The translations under genes and the position numbers were made by a program. From CAZPBO01 sp964584815 (GTDB lineage: Bacteria; Planctomycetota; SKW154), in NCBI GenBank assembly GCA_964584815.1, contig CAZPBO010000026.1:1-28636 (forward strand): a DNA stretch of 28,636 nt, read 5' to 3'. This document shows, piece after piece, positions 1 through 7,972 of the stretch (within the stretch, counting starts at the first letter, position 1; each line of letters begins with the position of its first letter). Under the pieces are notes generated by a model, which saw nothing but the letters and a program-made list of their open reading frames with translations, was not told the origin of the DNA and searched no databases.

Positions 1-1761
1 CAACTTCTCCTTCGTCGGTTTGCCGCTCTCGTCCCAACCGCGTTTTCTGTAATAGTCGTCCAACAAAGCGTTCACCTTCTCCGGCGGCACCACCAAGCCT
101 TTTGCCGCCCCACTTGGAACAGGCTCTTTCATCTCCCGTTCAGGCGGCATATCCCAACTCCGCCCGAAACCTTCCACCTCGCGCCACCAATAACAGCGTG
201 TCAAGTTCCAGACCCGTTCTGACGCCTTGAGAAGGTCGTCAACTGTGAAGCCGAATCCCGTAACAGCGTTGAAGATTTCGGCATAGTCCTCAAGCGGCAC
301 GCCTGTCTCAATCCAGCAGAATCTGCAGCAACCAAGGATATCAAAGAACGGTCGCTTATGTTGTAAGTCAATCACGACATCGGCTTTGCCTTCAATTTTT
401 TCGCGACCGAGTTCAAGGTCTTTGAGGACAGCCCAGGAGCGGTTGTGATGTGCGCCGACATCGCAGGTCATATAGGAGAGGAGCATAGCGGGCGCGCCGC
501 GACTCTCATACGCGCTCATCTCCATACCCTTAACCTGCATCGCAAACTCACGCCCGCCGTAAGCGGCTGAAAGTTGCTTCGTCCCTTCCGCCGCAATATT
601 GCCTATCCCCTCACGCCGCGCTATCTTCTCCAGCAATTCAAAGAGTCCCTGCGCGTCGCCAAACTTCGGCGCCGACTGTATCAGCCCTTTCTCCCCCGCC
701 TCCATTATGAAAGCGCATACACTGCCCGCACTTATCGTGTCCATCCCAAGGTTGTCGCAGAGCCAGTTGGCGTATAGCACATCCTCCACATCGGTCAGTC
801 CGCAGTTGGCGCCCAGCATCGCCATCGTCTCATACTCGCATCCCTCACAGTAAACCTTGTAACGCGAACTGTAGGAGTATTTGCCGCAGCACATTGGACA
901 GCCGAAACAGGCTTTGTCCAACTTGACAACCCGCTCCCGCATGGTCTTGTGGTCTATCTTGTCGGCATGCTCATATGTGCCTGTCTGGAAGTTACGCGTC
1001 GGCAGCGAACCCCACTCGCTTGAAAGCGGTATGAAGAAGGATGTGCCGTAGTCCTGCCACATCTTGAAGTCTTTATGGCTGCGGGAGGTTCTGTGCATAC
1101 GCTTTGCGATGCGCTCCATAGCGCGGATGTCGGCAACGGGCGCATCCTTTGTGCCGCGCACACAGATTGCCTTAATGCGCTTGTGCCCAAGAACCGCGCC
1201 GATGCCCGTTCTCCCCGCCTGACGACCGAAATCGTGTGTTATGCAGGCGAATTTGACAAGGTTTTCGCCCGCGGGTCCGATAACGGCGCATTGGAACTCC
1301 TCGCCCAACTCTTTTTTAAGCGCAAGTTCTGTGTCAATGGCGCCTTTGCCCCAGTGCTCCTTTGCGTCGCGCAACTCCACCTTGTCGTCGTCAATGACGA
1401 GGGTGGACGGCTTTTCAGCGCGGTTCTCAAGGATTATCACCTCATAGCCCGCATAGCGCATCTCCGGCGCGAACATACCGCCCATATTGGAGTCGGCATA
1501 GCCGCCGGTCAGCGGGGATTTGGTGTGGAACGATGTCTTTGCTCCCTGCGGACAAAGCGTTCCCGCAAGCGGTCCCGTTGCGATGATGACTTTGTTGCCT
1601 TCAGAGAGAGGTTCTGCGCCGCGCACCTCATCGTAGAGAATTTTTGCACCGAATCCGCGTCCGCCGACCCATTTCCGCGCAAACTCTTCTGTTATCTCCT
1701 CCGTTGTGGCTCTGCCTGTTTTCAGGTCAACTCTCAGAATCTTCCCATATCCTTTTGCCAT
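1..1761 (-). CDS. aor: Aldehyde:ferredoxin oxidoreductase (tungsten/molybdenum pterin enzyme), 3' end off the window
   Basis: Predicted to oxidise aldehydes to carboxylic acids with ferredoxin as acceptor, in the cytoplasm, using a W/Mo-bis-pterin cofactor and one [4Fe-4S] cluster. The frame is open from the ATG at 1761 to the window edge (587 codons) and matches the AOR family throughout. The N-terminus starts MAKGYGKILRVDL. Cluster ligands are C285, C288 and C292 (CFGCPMCC), with the fourth likely C479 in DILGCCRFC. A pterin-site motif DNLGMD lies near residue 340. The last visible residues (GWDESGKPTKEKL) are typical of the extreme C-terminus, so only a few codons should be missing. The start follows directly after the methyltransferase stop (TAGATG), with GGAGGGTGG as ribosome site inside the upstream gene, so translation is probably coupled. 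The aldehyde substrate cannot be predicted. No tungstate transporter or pterin-biosynthesis gene is visible nearby. Confidence 0.93.
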   Translation of the reverse strand, partial: MAKGYGKILRVDLKTGRATTEEITEEFARKWVGGRGFGAKILYDEVRGAEPLSEGNKVIIATGPLAGTLCPQGAKTSFHTKSPLTGGYADSNMGGMFAPEMRYAGYEVIILENRAEKPSTLVIDDDKVELRDAKEHWGKGAIDTELALKKELGEEFQCAVIGPAGENLVKFACITHDFGRQAGRTGIGAVLGHKRIKAICVRGTKDAPVADIRAMERIAKRMHRTSRSHKDFKMWQDYGTSFFIPLSSEWGSLPTRNFQTGTYEHADKIDHKTMRERVVKLDKACFGCPMCCGKYSYSSRYKVYCEGCEYETMAMLGANCGLTDVEDVLYANWLCDNLGMDTISAGSVCAFIMEAGEKGLIQSAPKFGDAQGLFELLEKIARREGIGNIAAEGTKQLSAAYGGREFAMQVKGMEMSAYESRGAPAMLLSYMTCDVGAHHNRSWAVLKDLELGREKIEGKADVVIDLQHKRPFFDILGCCRFCWIETGVPLEDYAEIFNAVTGFGFTVDDLLKASERVWNLTRCYWWREVEGFGRSWDMPPEREMKEPVPSGAAKGLVVPPEKVNALLDDYYRKRGWDESGKPTKEKL

Positions 1762-3030
1762 CTATCCACCCTCCAACAACTCCTTTCTGCTGCCAATTAT
1801 GAGAAACTCGGTCCTCAACCTGTGAAACTGACCAGTCGGTTCGGCAATGCCGACTTTCAGCAGATACTTGTTAACGAAAATGCCATTCTTCAAACGCAGA
1901 TAGCCGCTTTCGCCTTCCACCACCTCAAATCTGACACGCTTTCCGCGTAGCCGTTTTTCAACATACTCCCTATACGCCGCCAAATCCACAATACGAATTC
2001 CAGCAAGACAAATACTTCTGCCGTCAGACAGCAGAATCCTGTCGCCCTCTACACCACGCACCGTTACGAGGTCGTTTCGCCTTCCTGTGCCTTTTGTGTC
2101 AATAACCGAACCATAAGATTTGGACTTGGGGGATACGCGGGGGCGAACGGGGATATCGCGGATGGCTTCAGCGCCGGCAAGTTGGGGCGGCAGTTGAATC
2201 GGTTGGGTGCGTTCTGTTATCTCAAAATCCACTCTTCCGAACAGCCCGCCTTTGAGGGAGTTGAGCCTCTTTCTGATGAGTGGCTCAAATTCGGGGTTGA
2301 TTTCGAAGCCTGTGGCGTTGCGGGCGAGTTTAAGTGCCGCCACCGCCGTTGTGCCGCTCCCCAAAAACGGGTCAAGCACCGTCTCGCCCACAAATGTGAA
2401 CATACGGATAAGGCGGGCGGGGATTTCTTCGGGGAAGGCGGCGATATGCTGGTTCTGCCGCGCAGGCGCCACACGCCAGTGCCCGCTGAAAAACTCCTTC
2501 CATTCTTCTTTTGTTAGGCGGGACTGCTTCTTTGCCTCATCCGACGACGGCGGCGTTTTCCCAGGTTTTCTGAAGATAAGGATATGCTCATAATCAATCT
2601 CAACAATGCCGTTTCGGGGATATGGGTATGAGCCCATAACGACGGCGCCGCCTGTTGTGTTCATCGTCGTCCTCTTCTGCCAGATTATTGAACCCAAGAA
2701 TTCAAAACCGAGCGCCTCAACGGTTCGGATGATGTCAGCGTGTATCGGAATGACACGGTAGCGTCCGTAAAGGGCAGAACGCGCAAACTGGTCACCCACA
2801 TTTACGCATAAGCGGCATCCAGGCTTCAAAACACGCCAGCATTCCTCCCATACATAACACAGATTCTTAAGGTAGTCGGCGTAGGTGTCGTTAAAGCCGA
2901 TTTGTCCGTTGATGCCGTAATCTTTCAGTTGCCAGTAAGGTGGTGAGGTGACGACAAGATGCACAGAAGTATCCTGCACTTCCGGCATTCGTCTTGAGTC
3001 CGCAATGTAAATTTTTGCTGCCGTCATCAC
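1762..3030 (-). CDS. Beta-class DNA methyltransferase with C-terminal staphylococcal-nuclease-like domain
   Basis: Predicted to transfer a methyl group from S-adenosylmethionine to an exocyclic DNA amino group. The catalytic motif TSPPYW (residues 28-33) precedes the SAM-binding motif DPFLGSGT (220-227). That is the beta-class order, and SPPY favours N4-cytosine over N6-adenine without deciding it. Residues about 318-410 (ILLSDGRSICLAGI, a KRLRGKRVRFEV strand, LKNGIFVNKYLLKVGIAEP) resemble the thermonuclease/SNase OB-fold. Obvious catalytic Arg/Glu residues of active nucleases are not evident, so this may be a DNA-binding module. No restriction endonuclease lies beside it, so it looks like an orphan methyltransferase. 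GTG at 3030 and ATG at 3027 are both possible starts; AGGA sits 7 bases before the GTG. It has its own promoter with an operator-like palindrome. The gene abuts the AOR gene with no spacing. Confidence 0.9.
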   Translation of the reverse strand: MMTAAKIYIADSRRMPEVQDTSVHLVVTSPPYWQLKDYGINGQIGFNDTYADYLKNLCYVWEECWRVLKPGCRLCVNVGDQFARSALYGRYRVIPIHADIIRTVEALGFEFLGSIIWQKRTTMNTTGGAVVMGSYPYPRNGIVEIDYEHILIFRKPGKTPPSSDEAKKQSRLTKEEWKEFFSGHWRVAPARQNQHIAAFPEEIPARLIRMFTFVGETVLDPFLGSGTTAVAALKLARNATGFEINPEFEPLIRKRLNSLKGGLFGRVDFEITERTQPIQLPPQLAGAEAIRDIPVRPRVSPKSKSYGSVIDTKGTGRRNDLVTVRGVEGDRILLSDGRSICLAGIRIVDLAAYREYVEKRLRGKRVRFEVVEGESGYLRLKNGIFVNKYLLKVGIAEPTGQFHRLRTEFLIIGSRKELLEGG

Positions 3031-3064
3031 AGATATATCCTACGCTTACTCATATCCGCGCACA

Positions 3065-3099
3065 ACAGCATATTATTGCTGTCAGTGCGGGGAGGTCAA
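3065..3099 (-). promoter_or_regulatory. Methyltransferase promoter with operator-like palindrome over the -10
   Basis: On the minus strand a -35 TTGACC (3099-3094) is followed after 18 bases by a -10 TAATAT (3075-3070). A perfect inverted repeat, ACAGCA-6-TGCTGT (3065-3082), covers the -10, where a bound repressor would block RNA polymerase. Function is inferred from position and symmetry only. The rest of the 3031-3193 gap shows no gene and no clear terminator for the upstream operon. Confidence 0.5.
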
Positions 3100-3193
3100 T
3101 TTTTGAAGCGTTTCGTTGTGTTTTGGGGGGTGGCGTGGGTCGGATATTTGCGCGGAATTGAGAAAGCCTACGGCGGAAGGCAGGCTGCGACGG

Positions 3194-4102
3194 TTATGGC
3201 TCTATGTTGATGATGGTGGGGCGTAGTGGGCGACCTGAGACATTAAAGGCGGCGATTGGGGGAGCGTTGCGGCGGGGGATGGTGACGCTGCTGCTGTGGT
3301 GAGTGTGCCCGCATATGGAATAGCGAACATTTCGGTAGCGCAGGAGCAACGCGCCGAGACTTTCAGCACCCAGAAAAGCGTTGTTGAAGTCCCACCGCGG
3401 GTCACCCCTCGTCAGGATGAACTCTCTGAAAGGGATGTGGTGTGTTACGGCAACAACGGTGTTTAGTTTTTTAACTCTGTTGAGTTGGCGTTTGAGGTGT
3501 TTGATGCAGCGGCGTAGGAAGGCTTTGTCGGAGAAGCGCCAGCGGATGAAACGCCCGTCGTTCCAGCCGGTTTGATAGACGCGTGTTCCTGGCGGCGCGT
3601 ATGGATTTGCCGCAAGGTCGGAGGCGAGGATGTAACTAATGAATTTGGCGCTGTAGTCCTTATCGGTCAGTTGCGCCCAGCGTTTTTCGCCGTCCTTTGT
3701 GATGATGACGAGTCCGTCAGTTGGTGGGTCGCGTCTACGGAACGAGTAGTCATACCAGCCGACGCTGCCAACAAAACCAACATCGTCCGCAACAAACGGC
3801 TCCTCATCCAGCGCCCAAAAGCCAAACTCCTTCACCTTCGCAACGAACCACTTAAAGCGCTCTTCTGAGTCGTCTTCATCGTGTTCTGTTACCCAAAGGT
3901 CGTGGTTGCCCGCAACAATAAGAAGCGGTTTTGGACACTGCTTAAGCGTGCTTAGGGCGTTGAGGATACTCTTTTTGGAAGAGCCCAAGTCACCTGCGAC
4001 GATGCGGATATCGGCATCGCAACTTGCCAGTTGGTCAACGCCGACCTGTGCCGCACACGCATCTTGCCCAAAATGCAAATCGCTTATCGCCGCAACCTGC
4101 AC
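3194..4102 (-). CDS. Calcineurin-like metallophosphoesterase
   Basis: A 302-residue protein with the full metal-ligand set of the calcineurin-like phosphoesterase superfamily: DLH (D8, H10), GD (D38), GNHD (65-68), the THH segment (H221, H222) and GHTHH (265-269). Two metal ions should be bound and a phosphoester hydrolysed. The substrate is unknown, and family members act on nucleotides, DNA, proteins or lipid precursors. There is no signal peptide, so it is cytoplasmic. The start is GTG at 4102, two bases after the stop of the secreted esterase gene, so the two are co-transcribed and probably translationally coupled. Relatives with similar extra inserts (residues 115-200) are usually annotated only as 'metallophosphoesterase'. 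Confidence 0.9.
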   Translation of the reverse strand: MQVAAISDLHFGQDACAAQVGVDQLASCDADIRIVAGDLGSSKKSILNALSTLKQCPKPLLIVAGNHDLWVTEHDEDDSEERFKWFVAKVKEFGFWALDEEPFVADDVGFVGSVGWYDYSFRRRDPPTDGLVIITKDGEKRWAQLTDKDYSAKFISYILASDLAANPYAPPGTRVYQTGWNDGRFIRWRFSDKAFLRRCIKHLKRQLNRVKKLNTVVAVTHHIPFREFILTRGDPRWDFNNAFLGAESLGALLLRYRNVRYSICGHTHHSSSVTIPRRNAPPIAAFNVSGRPLRPTIINIEP

Positions 4103-4104
4103 CC

Positions 4105-5646
4105 CTATTTGCTCTCCTCAACCTCAACATCCACCTTGCCCCAGACGACCGCGTTGCGGTTCATATCTGTGCGCGCAAATTTAAGAAGTGTCCCCACATC
4201 AATTTGTGGGGTGCCGCTGTAGACCACCTTGCCGTTCACCTCTATCTGCAAATTCTTGCCCGGCTCAAAAAGCGGGTATGTCAGAAGAATCGTCAGTTTG
4301 CTCACATTGTAGGCTTTGATTTTGAGACTGCCGTCGTTTTTTGAGAAGGATGCGGTAACGGCGCCCCACAGTTCGGGACGAGTGAAGACAGGCTTGGGTT
4401 TTGGCTTTGGTAGTTTTGCGTTGAGGGTGAGTGTGTTACCACCGCGTTGGACGGTTACAGAGAACGGTTTGCCTGGTGTGAGCGCTTTGATGGCGTCGCG
4501 AAGGTCAGATAAGTTTTTCACATCTTTATCAGCGAGTTTTGTGATGACATCACCGGGTTTGATTCCTGCGGCAGCAGCGGCGGTTCCCTTCGCCACACCA
4601 CCTACGCGCACGCCAGGTCCTGCGAATTTTGTGTCTATCCGCACGCCGAGAACCTTGCGCGGCTTTGTCGTCGGATTGACGCAATCGGGCTTTTCGCCGA
4701 TGCCTTCTTTGAGTTGACGCACGACCAGCCAGTCGCAGCGCCCGTAGTTTTTGGTGTCTGTCACAAACCATGTGATGGACGGCGACGGTTTGAGCGGGTT
4801 TTTGGCAAGGAATTCGGCGATTTTAGGCAGTTCGTTGGGCAGATAATCGGGGCGATGGATGCCGGGGAGGATGCGGTGGATGAGGTTGGCGCCCGCCTTC
4901 TTTGCGGCATCCATAATCGGTTTCATCACAGCGGCGGGGTATAGGGCGTCGTTTTCGGTATGGACGGCGTATATGGGGCGGTTTTTGAAATTCTCAACGA
5001 AGACAGGCGCGCCGTAGCGGTCTGCCACCACAGGATTGCCGTTAAGCGGGATGAGGGCGGCAAAGTGAGTTGGGGCGTGTGCGGCGAGGTGAAAGGCACC
5101 CGAGCCGCCATCAGAGAATCCCCCCACCCAGACGCGCCTTTCATCTATGTTATAGCGCCGTTTTATCTTGCGCAGCAACTCCTCCAGCGCGCGTGTGCCA
5201 GCCGCTTGCCACCACATCAGCCCGCGCTTGGACGCAGGCGCACACAAAAACCACCCATCCTTGTCCGCCTTGTCTTTCCAAAAGTATGCGATATATTTTT
5301 TGAGCCCCTCAAGAGGAATAAATTGTGGACGGTTGACGGCGCCGTGGAGGAAGAAGAGTATCGGTGCAGGTTTTGCAGGGTCGTATTTGGGCGGCACATA
5401 AAGCGTTGCCGGCATTCCTTCCGCCTTCAGTTCAACCCAGCCCGACTCCTCTTTCTTATATGTGAGTCCTTTCTGCACTGCTGTGAGCAAGTCCGTTGCG
5501 CCGACTTTTTTAAGCGCATCCAGATATTTGCCCGCATCTTCTTTGCTTTCAGCGCGGAGATACCCCTGCAGCGCCTTATACCAGTCCTCCTGCGCCCATA
5601 CAAACACACAGACAGCACACAAGGCACATACAAGCAGCCTTCTCAT
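4105..5646 (-). CDS. Secreted alpha/beta-hydrolase (esterase/PHB-depolymerase-like) with PDZ domain
   Basis: A 513-residue protein. Residues 1-18 are a signal peptide ending VWA before QED, so it acts outside the cytoplasm. Residues about 75-285 form an alpha/beta-hydrolase core with the oxyanion-hole HG at 101-102, nucleophile S178 in GFSDGG, a likely acid D233 (ENDALYP) and histidine H264 (PGIHRPDYL). This pattern fits secreted esterases related to PHB depolymerase and feruloyl esterase. Residues about 333-412 form a PDZ domain (LGVRI..., GIKPGDVITKL, SDLRDAI). A Pro/Lys linker leads to a beta-rich tail of unknown role. The start has AGGAGG seven bases upstream and overlaps the miaB stop by four bases (ATGA). 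The metallophosphoesterase follows two bases after its stop. The substrate is unknown; the PDZ domain may bind a substrate chain end or a partner. Confidence 0.85.
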   Translation of the reverse strand: MRRLLVCALCAVCVFVWAQEDWYKALQGYLRAESKEDAGKYLDALKKVGATDLLTAVQKGLTYKKEESGWVELKAEGMPATLYVPPKYDPAKPAPILFFLHGAVNRPQFIPLEGLKKYIAYFWKDKADKDGWFLCAPASKRGLMWWQAAGTRALEELLRKIKRRYNIDERRVWVGGFSDGGSGAFHLAAHAPTHFAALIPLNGNPVVADRYGAPVFVENFKNRPIYAVHTENDALYPAAVMKPIMDAAKKAGANLIHRILPGIHRPDYLPNELPKIAEFLAKNPLKPSPSITWFVTDTKNYGRCDWLVVRQLKEGIGEKPDCVNPTTKPRKVLGVRIDTKFAGPGVRVGGVAKGTAAAAAGIKPGDVITKLADKDVKNLSDLRDAIKALTPGKPFSVTVQRGGNTLTLNAKLPKPKPKPVFTRPELWGAVTASFSKNDGSLKIKAYNVSKLTILLTYPLFEPGKNLQIEVNGKVVYSGTPQIDVGTLLKFARTDMNRNAVVWGKVDVEVEESK

Positions 5647-6947
5647 CGCGCATCCTCCTCTACCTTGCCGAAAGCGGTCAGCGGGGTGACCGTCTCTATT
5701 TTTACGGAGACCACATCCCCAACTGTAGCGGAACCGTCAAAGACGACGATGTGGTTGTTGAATGTTCTGCCGCGCAGACGCTGGCTCTTCTTGTCGCGCC
5801 CCTCAACCAAAACGGCGACCGTTTTGCCAAGCAGTTTTTTCTTGCGCTGAAGCGACACCTCACTTTGCGCCTCAAGCAGGCGCAGATTGCGTTCTTTTTT
5901 GACGGAGGAGGGAACATCATCTTCCATTTTTGCGGCAAGTGTATAGGGACGCGGGGAATATTTGAAGATGAAGGAGTTGATAAAGGCGCAGTGGTGGAGC
6001 AATTTGAGCGTTGCCGCAAAGTCTTTCTCTGTCTCTGTGGGGAAACCGACGATGAAGTCGCTTGCGACTTCAAGGTCGCCGACGATGGAGCGGGCGGTTT
6101 GGACGGTTTGGATGTAGTGGTCGGCGGAGTATCCGCGGCGCATAAGGCGAAGGATACGGTCAGACCCTGATTGTGCCGGCATATGGAGATAGCGACTGAT
6201 GCGGGGGTTGTCTGCCATCACCTCAAAGAGGCGTGTGCTGACAGAAAGCGGATGTGATGTTACAAAGCCAAATCTTTTCGGTCCTTCAATCTGCGCAACC
6301 AACTGGAGCAGGCGCGGAAAGTCCACATCGCCGAAACGATAGGCGGAGACATCCTGTCCGATGAGGACAATCTCTTTGACGCCGGCGTCAGCCAGTTTTT
6401 GGGCTTCTGAGAGGATGGCGTCAGGTGGGCGGGATACGGCAGGACCGCGTGCACGCGGGACGACGCAGTAAGCGCAGGCACGGCTGCATCCCCGCATCAC
6501 ACGCAGGAAAGCCGAAAGTCCGCCTTTCGGTCGCCTGTGACCGTCAAACTCTTTATCCAGCCGCTCATAGCAGCAGACAGGGCGTTTGGCGCCAGCAAGC
6601 AGTGCCTCGCTTAATTCGGGAAGCCGTAGCAAACTTCCGGGTCCCACCACCAAGTCCACAAACGGCAGCCGCTTAAGTATCTCCTCCCGCCGCACCTGCG
6701 CTATGCACCCCCCCACCGCCACCACCATTTGCGGTCTTTTCCTTTTCAGAAACTTCAGACGCCCAACACGGGACAGTAGACGGTCTTCGGCGTGCTGACG
6801 CACCGAACACCCCAGGAAGACGACGACATCAGCGTCGCGGGCGCTTTCTGCCGCATCCCATCCACGCTCAACAAAGAGTCCTTCCAGCAACTCGCCATCC
6901 AGTTTGTTCATCTGGCATCCGAAGACGGTGATGAAAAAGCGCGGCAT
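5643..6947 (-). CDS. miaB: tRNA-2-methylthio-N6-dimethylallyladenosine synthase MiaB
   Basis: A radical-SAM methylthiotransferase that adds a methylthio group to i6A37 of tRNAs reading UNN codons. From the ATG at 6947 it has 434 residues. The N-terminal auxiliary-cluster cysteines are C11 (GCQMNKLDGE), C47 (GCSVRQHAED) and C81 (GGCIAQ). The radical-SAM CxxxCxxC motif is C154, C158, C161 (GCSRACAYC). A C-terminal TRAM-like RNA-binding domain covers about 365-434. GCQMN and the VRQHAE segment favour MiaB over RimO or MtaB. A longer in-frame start at 7019 exists, but family alignment and a GGAGAG site favour 6947. One oddity: the usual RGRERSRP segment after the radical-SAM cysteines reads RGPAVSRP, losing the conserved glutamate. 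First gene of the miaB-esterase-phosphoesterase operon. Confidence 0.93.
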   Translation of the reverse strand: MPRFFITVFGCQMNKLDGELLEGLFVERGWDAAESARDADVVVFLGCSVRQHAEDRLLSRVGRLKFLKRKRPQMVVAVGGCIAQVRREEILKRLPFVDLVVGPGSLLRLPELSEALLAGAKRPVCCYERLDKEFDGHRRPKGGLSAFLRVMRGCSRACAYCVVPRARGPAVSRPPDAILSEAQKLADAGVKEIVLIGQDVSAYRFGDVDFPRLLQLVAQIEGPKRFGFVTSHPLSVSTRLFEVMADNPRISRYLHMPAQSGSDRILRLMRRGYSADHYIQTVQTARSIVGDLEVASDFIVGFPTETEKDFAATLKLLHHCAFINSFIFKYSPRPYTLAAKMEDDVPSSVKKERNLRLLEAQSEVSLQRKKKLLGKTVAVLVEGRDKKSQRLRGRTFNNHIVVFDGSATVGDVVSVKIETVTPLTAFGKVEEDAR

Positions 6948-6978
6948 TGATTTGGACTCTCCAGTGCTGTTTTGCCAA

Positions 6979-7007
6979 AATATAACGCTTTGTGGAGGTA
7001 AATGCAA
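6979..7007 (-). promoter_or_regulatory. Candidate miaB promoter, overlapping the divergent gene start
   Basis: Reading leftward, TTGCAT (7007-7002) is followed after 17 bases by TATATT (6984-6979), five of six matches to the -10 consensus; the -35 is weak. On the plus strand the same AT-rich core gives TATAAC (6981-6986), ending five bases before the GTG of the next gene. The two promoters would share melted DNA and compete. Confidence 0.35.
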
Positions 7008-7837
7008 CGGCGCGTCCAAGGCTTGTTTTATCTCCTGCTGTTGTTTTTTCCATCGTGGGCTTTATTTTGATAGGCTCGCTTCTTTATCTGCCGGCACTTT
7101 TTCGCTCAATAACTTCCATATGGGTGGCGCTTTTTGTGCTTGTGCCTCTGGGCGGAGTGCTGGTGATGGTGGGTGAGCATCTGCGTCAGCGCAAGTTGCG
7201 CGGCAACATAAATCTCATCGCTCACATTTTGGGGCTGCGTTTTGTTGACGACCGTGCTTCGCGGATAACAGCCGCCCAGCGCCTTGTGCGCACATCCTTC
7301 CTGCCAGTCATCCCCAGCGACAGTCATGGACGCCTTTTTGACCCGTTCAAATGGTTTTTAACAGGTGATATCGGAGGTCTGGATGTGGCGGTTCTGGAGG
7401 TGGAGGACCGGGTTGGAGTTGCGACGACAGTGGCGGCGAACTTTCCACTGCTGTGCGTGCGGAGGGAAGATGTGCTGGACGGTTTTGCGCGTCTTGTGGG
7501 GTTGCAGGATATTGATACCGAATGGCACACATTCAACGCTACCTTCCGCGTCACATCACAAGACCGCAAATTCGCGCTTATCTTCCTTGACTCAACGCTG
7601 ATGCGCTGGCTTTACGAGATGCGCTCAAAGATAGAAGGTCTGGATGTACGCGGACCTGTTGTGCTTCTGCACTGGCGGGGTAGTCTTTCGTCTATGCGCC
7701 CTGATGGGGTTCGTGAGCGTGCGGAGATGCTGGCGGCATTAACGGGACTTGTGCCCAAAATTGCGCTTGAGCGTCATCCTGCACGCAAGATAGGTGTGGG
7801 CGACTATCTGCGCGGTCTTGAGCACCCATCTCTATGA
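6992..7837 (+). CDS. Conserved membrane protein with two N-terminal TM helices, function unknown
   Basis: A 281-residue protein. Two hydrophobic helices (about 17-37 and 42-62) are followed by a cytoplasmic-looking domain of about 215 residues. The motif DTEWHTFNATFRVTSQDRKF near residue 185 resembles a family of uncharacterised membrane proteins, common in actinobacteria and elsewhere, that carry an 'F.RRFRV.S.D.RFA' signature. No enzyme motif is seen. The frame starts at GTG 6992 but has no ribosome site upstream; TATAAC at 6981-6986 would place the transcript start almost on the GTG, so a leaderless mRNA is possible. The GGAGG at 6994-6998 instead precedes an out-of-frame ATG (7002) giving only 22 codons. 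Divergent from miaB. The exact N-terminus is uncertain; the frame itself is well supported by length and composition. Confidence 0.75.
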   Translation: MEVNATARPRLVLSPAVVFSIVGFILIGSLLYLPALFRSITSIWVALFVLVPLGGVLVMVGEHLRQRKLRGNINLIAHILGLRFVDDRASRITAAQRLVRTSFLPVIPSDSHGRLFDPFKWFLTGDIGGLDVAVLEVEDRVGVATTVAANFPLLCVRREDVLDGFARLVGLQDIDTEWHTFNATFRVTSQDRKFALIFLDSTLMRWLYEMRSKIEGLDVRGPVVLLHWRGSLSSMRPDGVRERAEMLAALTGLVPKIALERHPARKIGVGDYLRGLEHPSL

Positions 7838-7854
7838 TTTGCGCCGCGCAAATC
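7836..7854 (+). other. Perfect 8-bp hairpin overlapping the stop codon
   Basis: GATTTGCG-3-CGCAAATC begins inside the TGA of the two-TM protein. There is no U-tract after it, so it is not a classical intrinsic terminator. It could be an mRNA 3'-end stabiliser or processing site. It would separate this transcript from the separately promoted radical SAM gene. Confidence 0.4.
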
Positions 7855-7916
7855 CGAAGTCTCAGAAAAAGCAGGCGACACCAGCCGTTTCTGCGTTCAG
7901 AGGTGTTAAGGTTGGC

Positions 7917-7945
7917 TTGACAAATCGCTATTTGTAGGGAACAAT
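7917..7945 (+). promoter_or_regulatory. Promoter of the radical SAM gene with palindrome in the spacer
   Basis: A perfect -35 TTGACA (7917-7922) is followed after 17 bases by AACAAT (7940-7945). The spacer region holds an inverted repeat ACAAAT-4-ATTTGT (7920-7935), a possible operator. The remainder of the 7838-7972 gap shows no gene. Confidence 0.5.
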
Positions 7946-7972
7946 TCTGTAAGCGGTTTTGTTGGGAAAGCG

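Noticed and set aside
1075..1950. Plus-strand open frame of 291 codons
   Set aside because: It lies opposite the aldehyde oxidoreductase and methyltransferase genes, has no family-like segments and is rich in residues expected from antisense reading.
4960..5850. Plus-strand open frame of 296 codons
   Set aside because: Antisense to the esterase-PDZ and miaB genes, both clearly recognisable on the minus strand.
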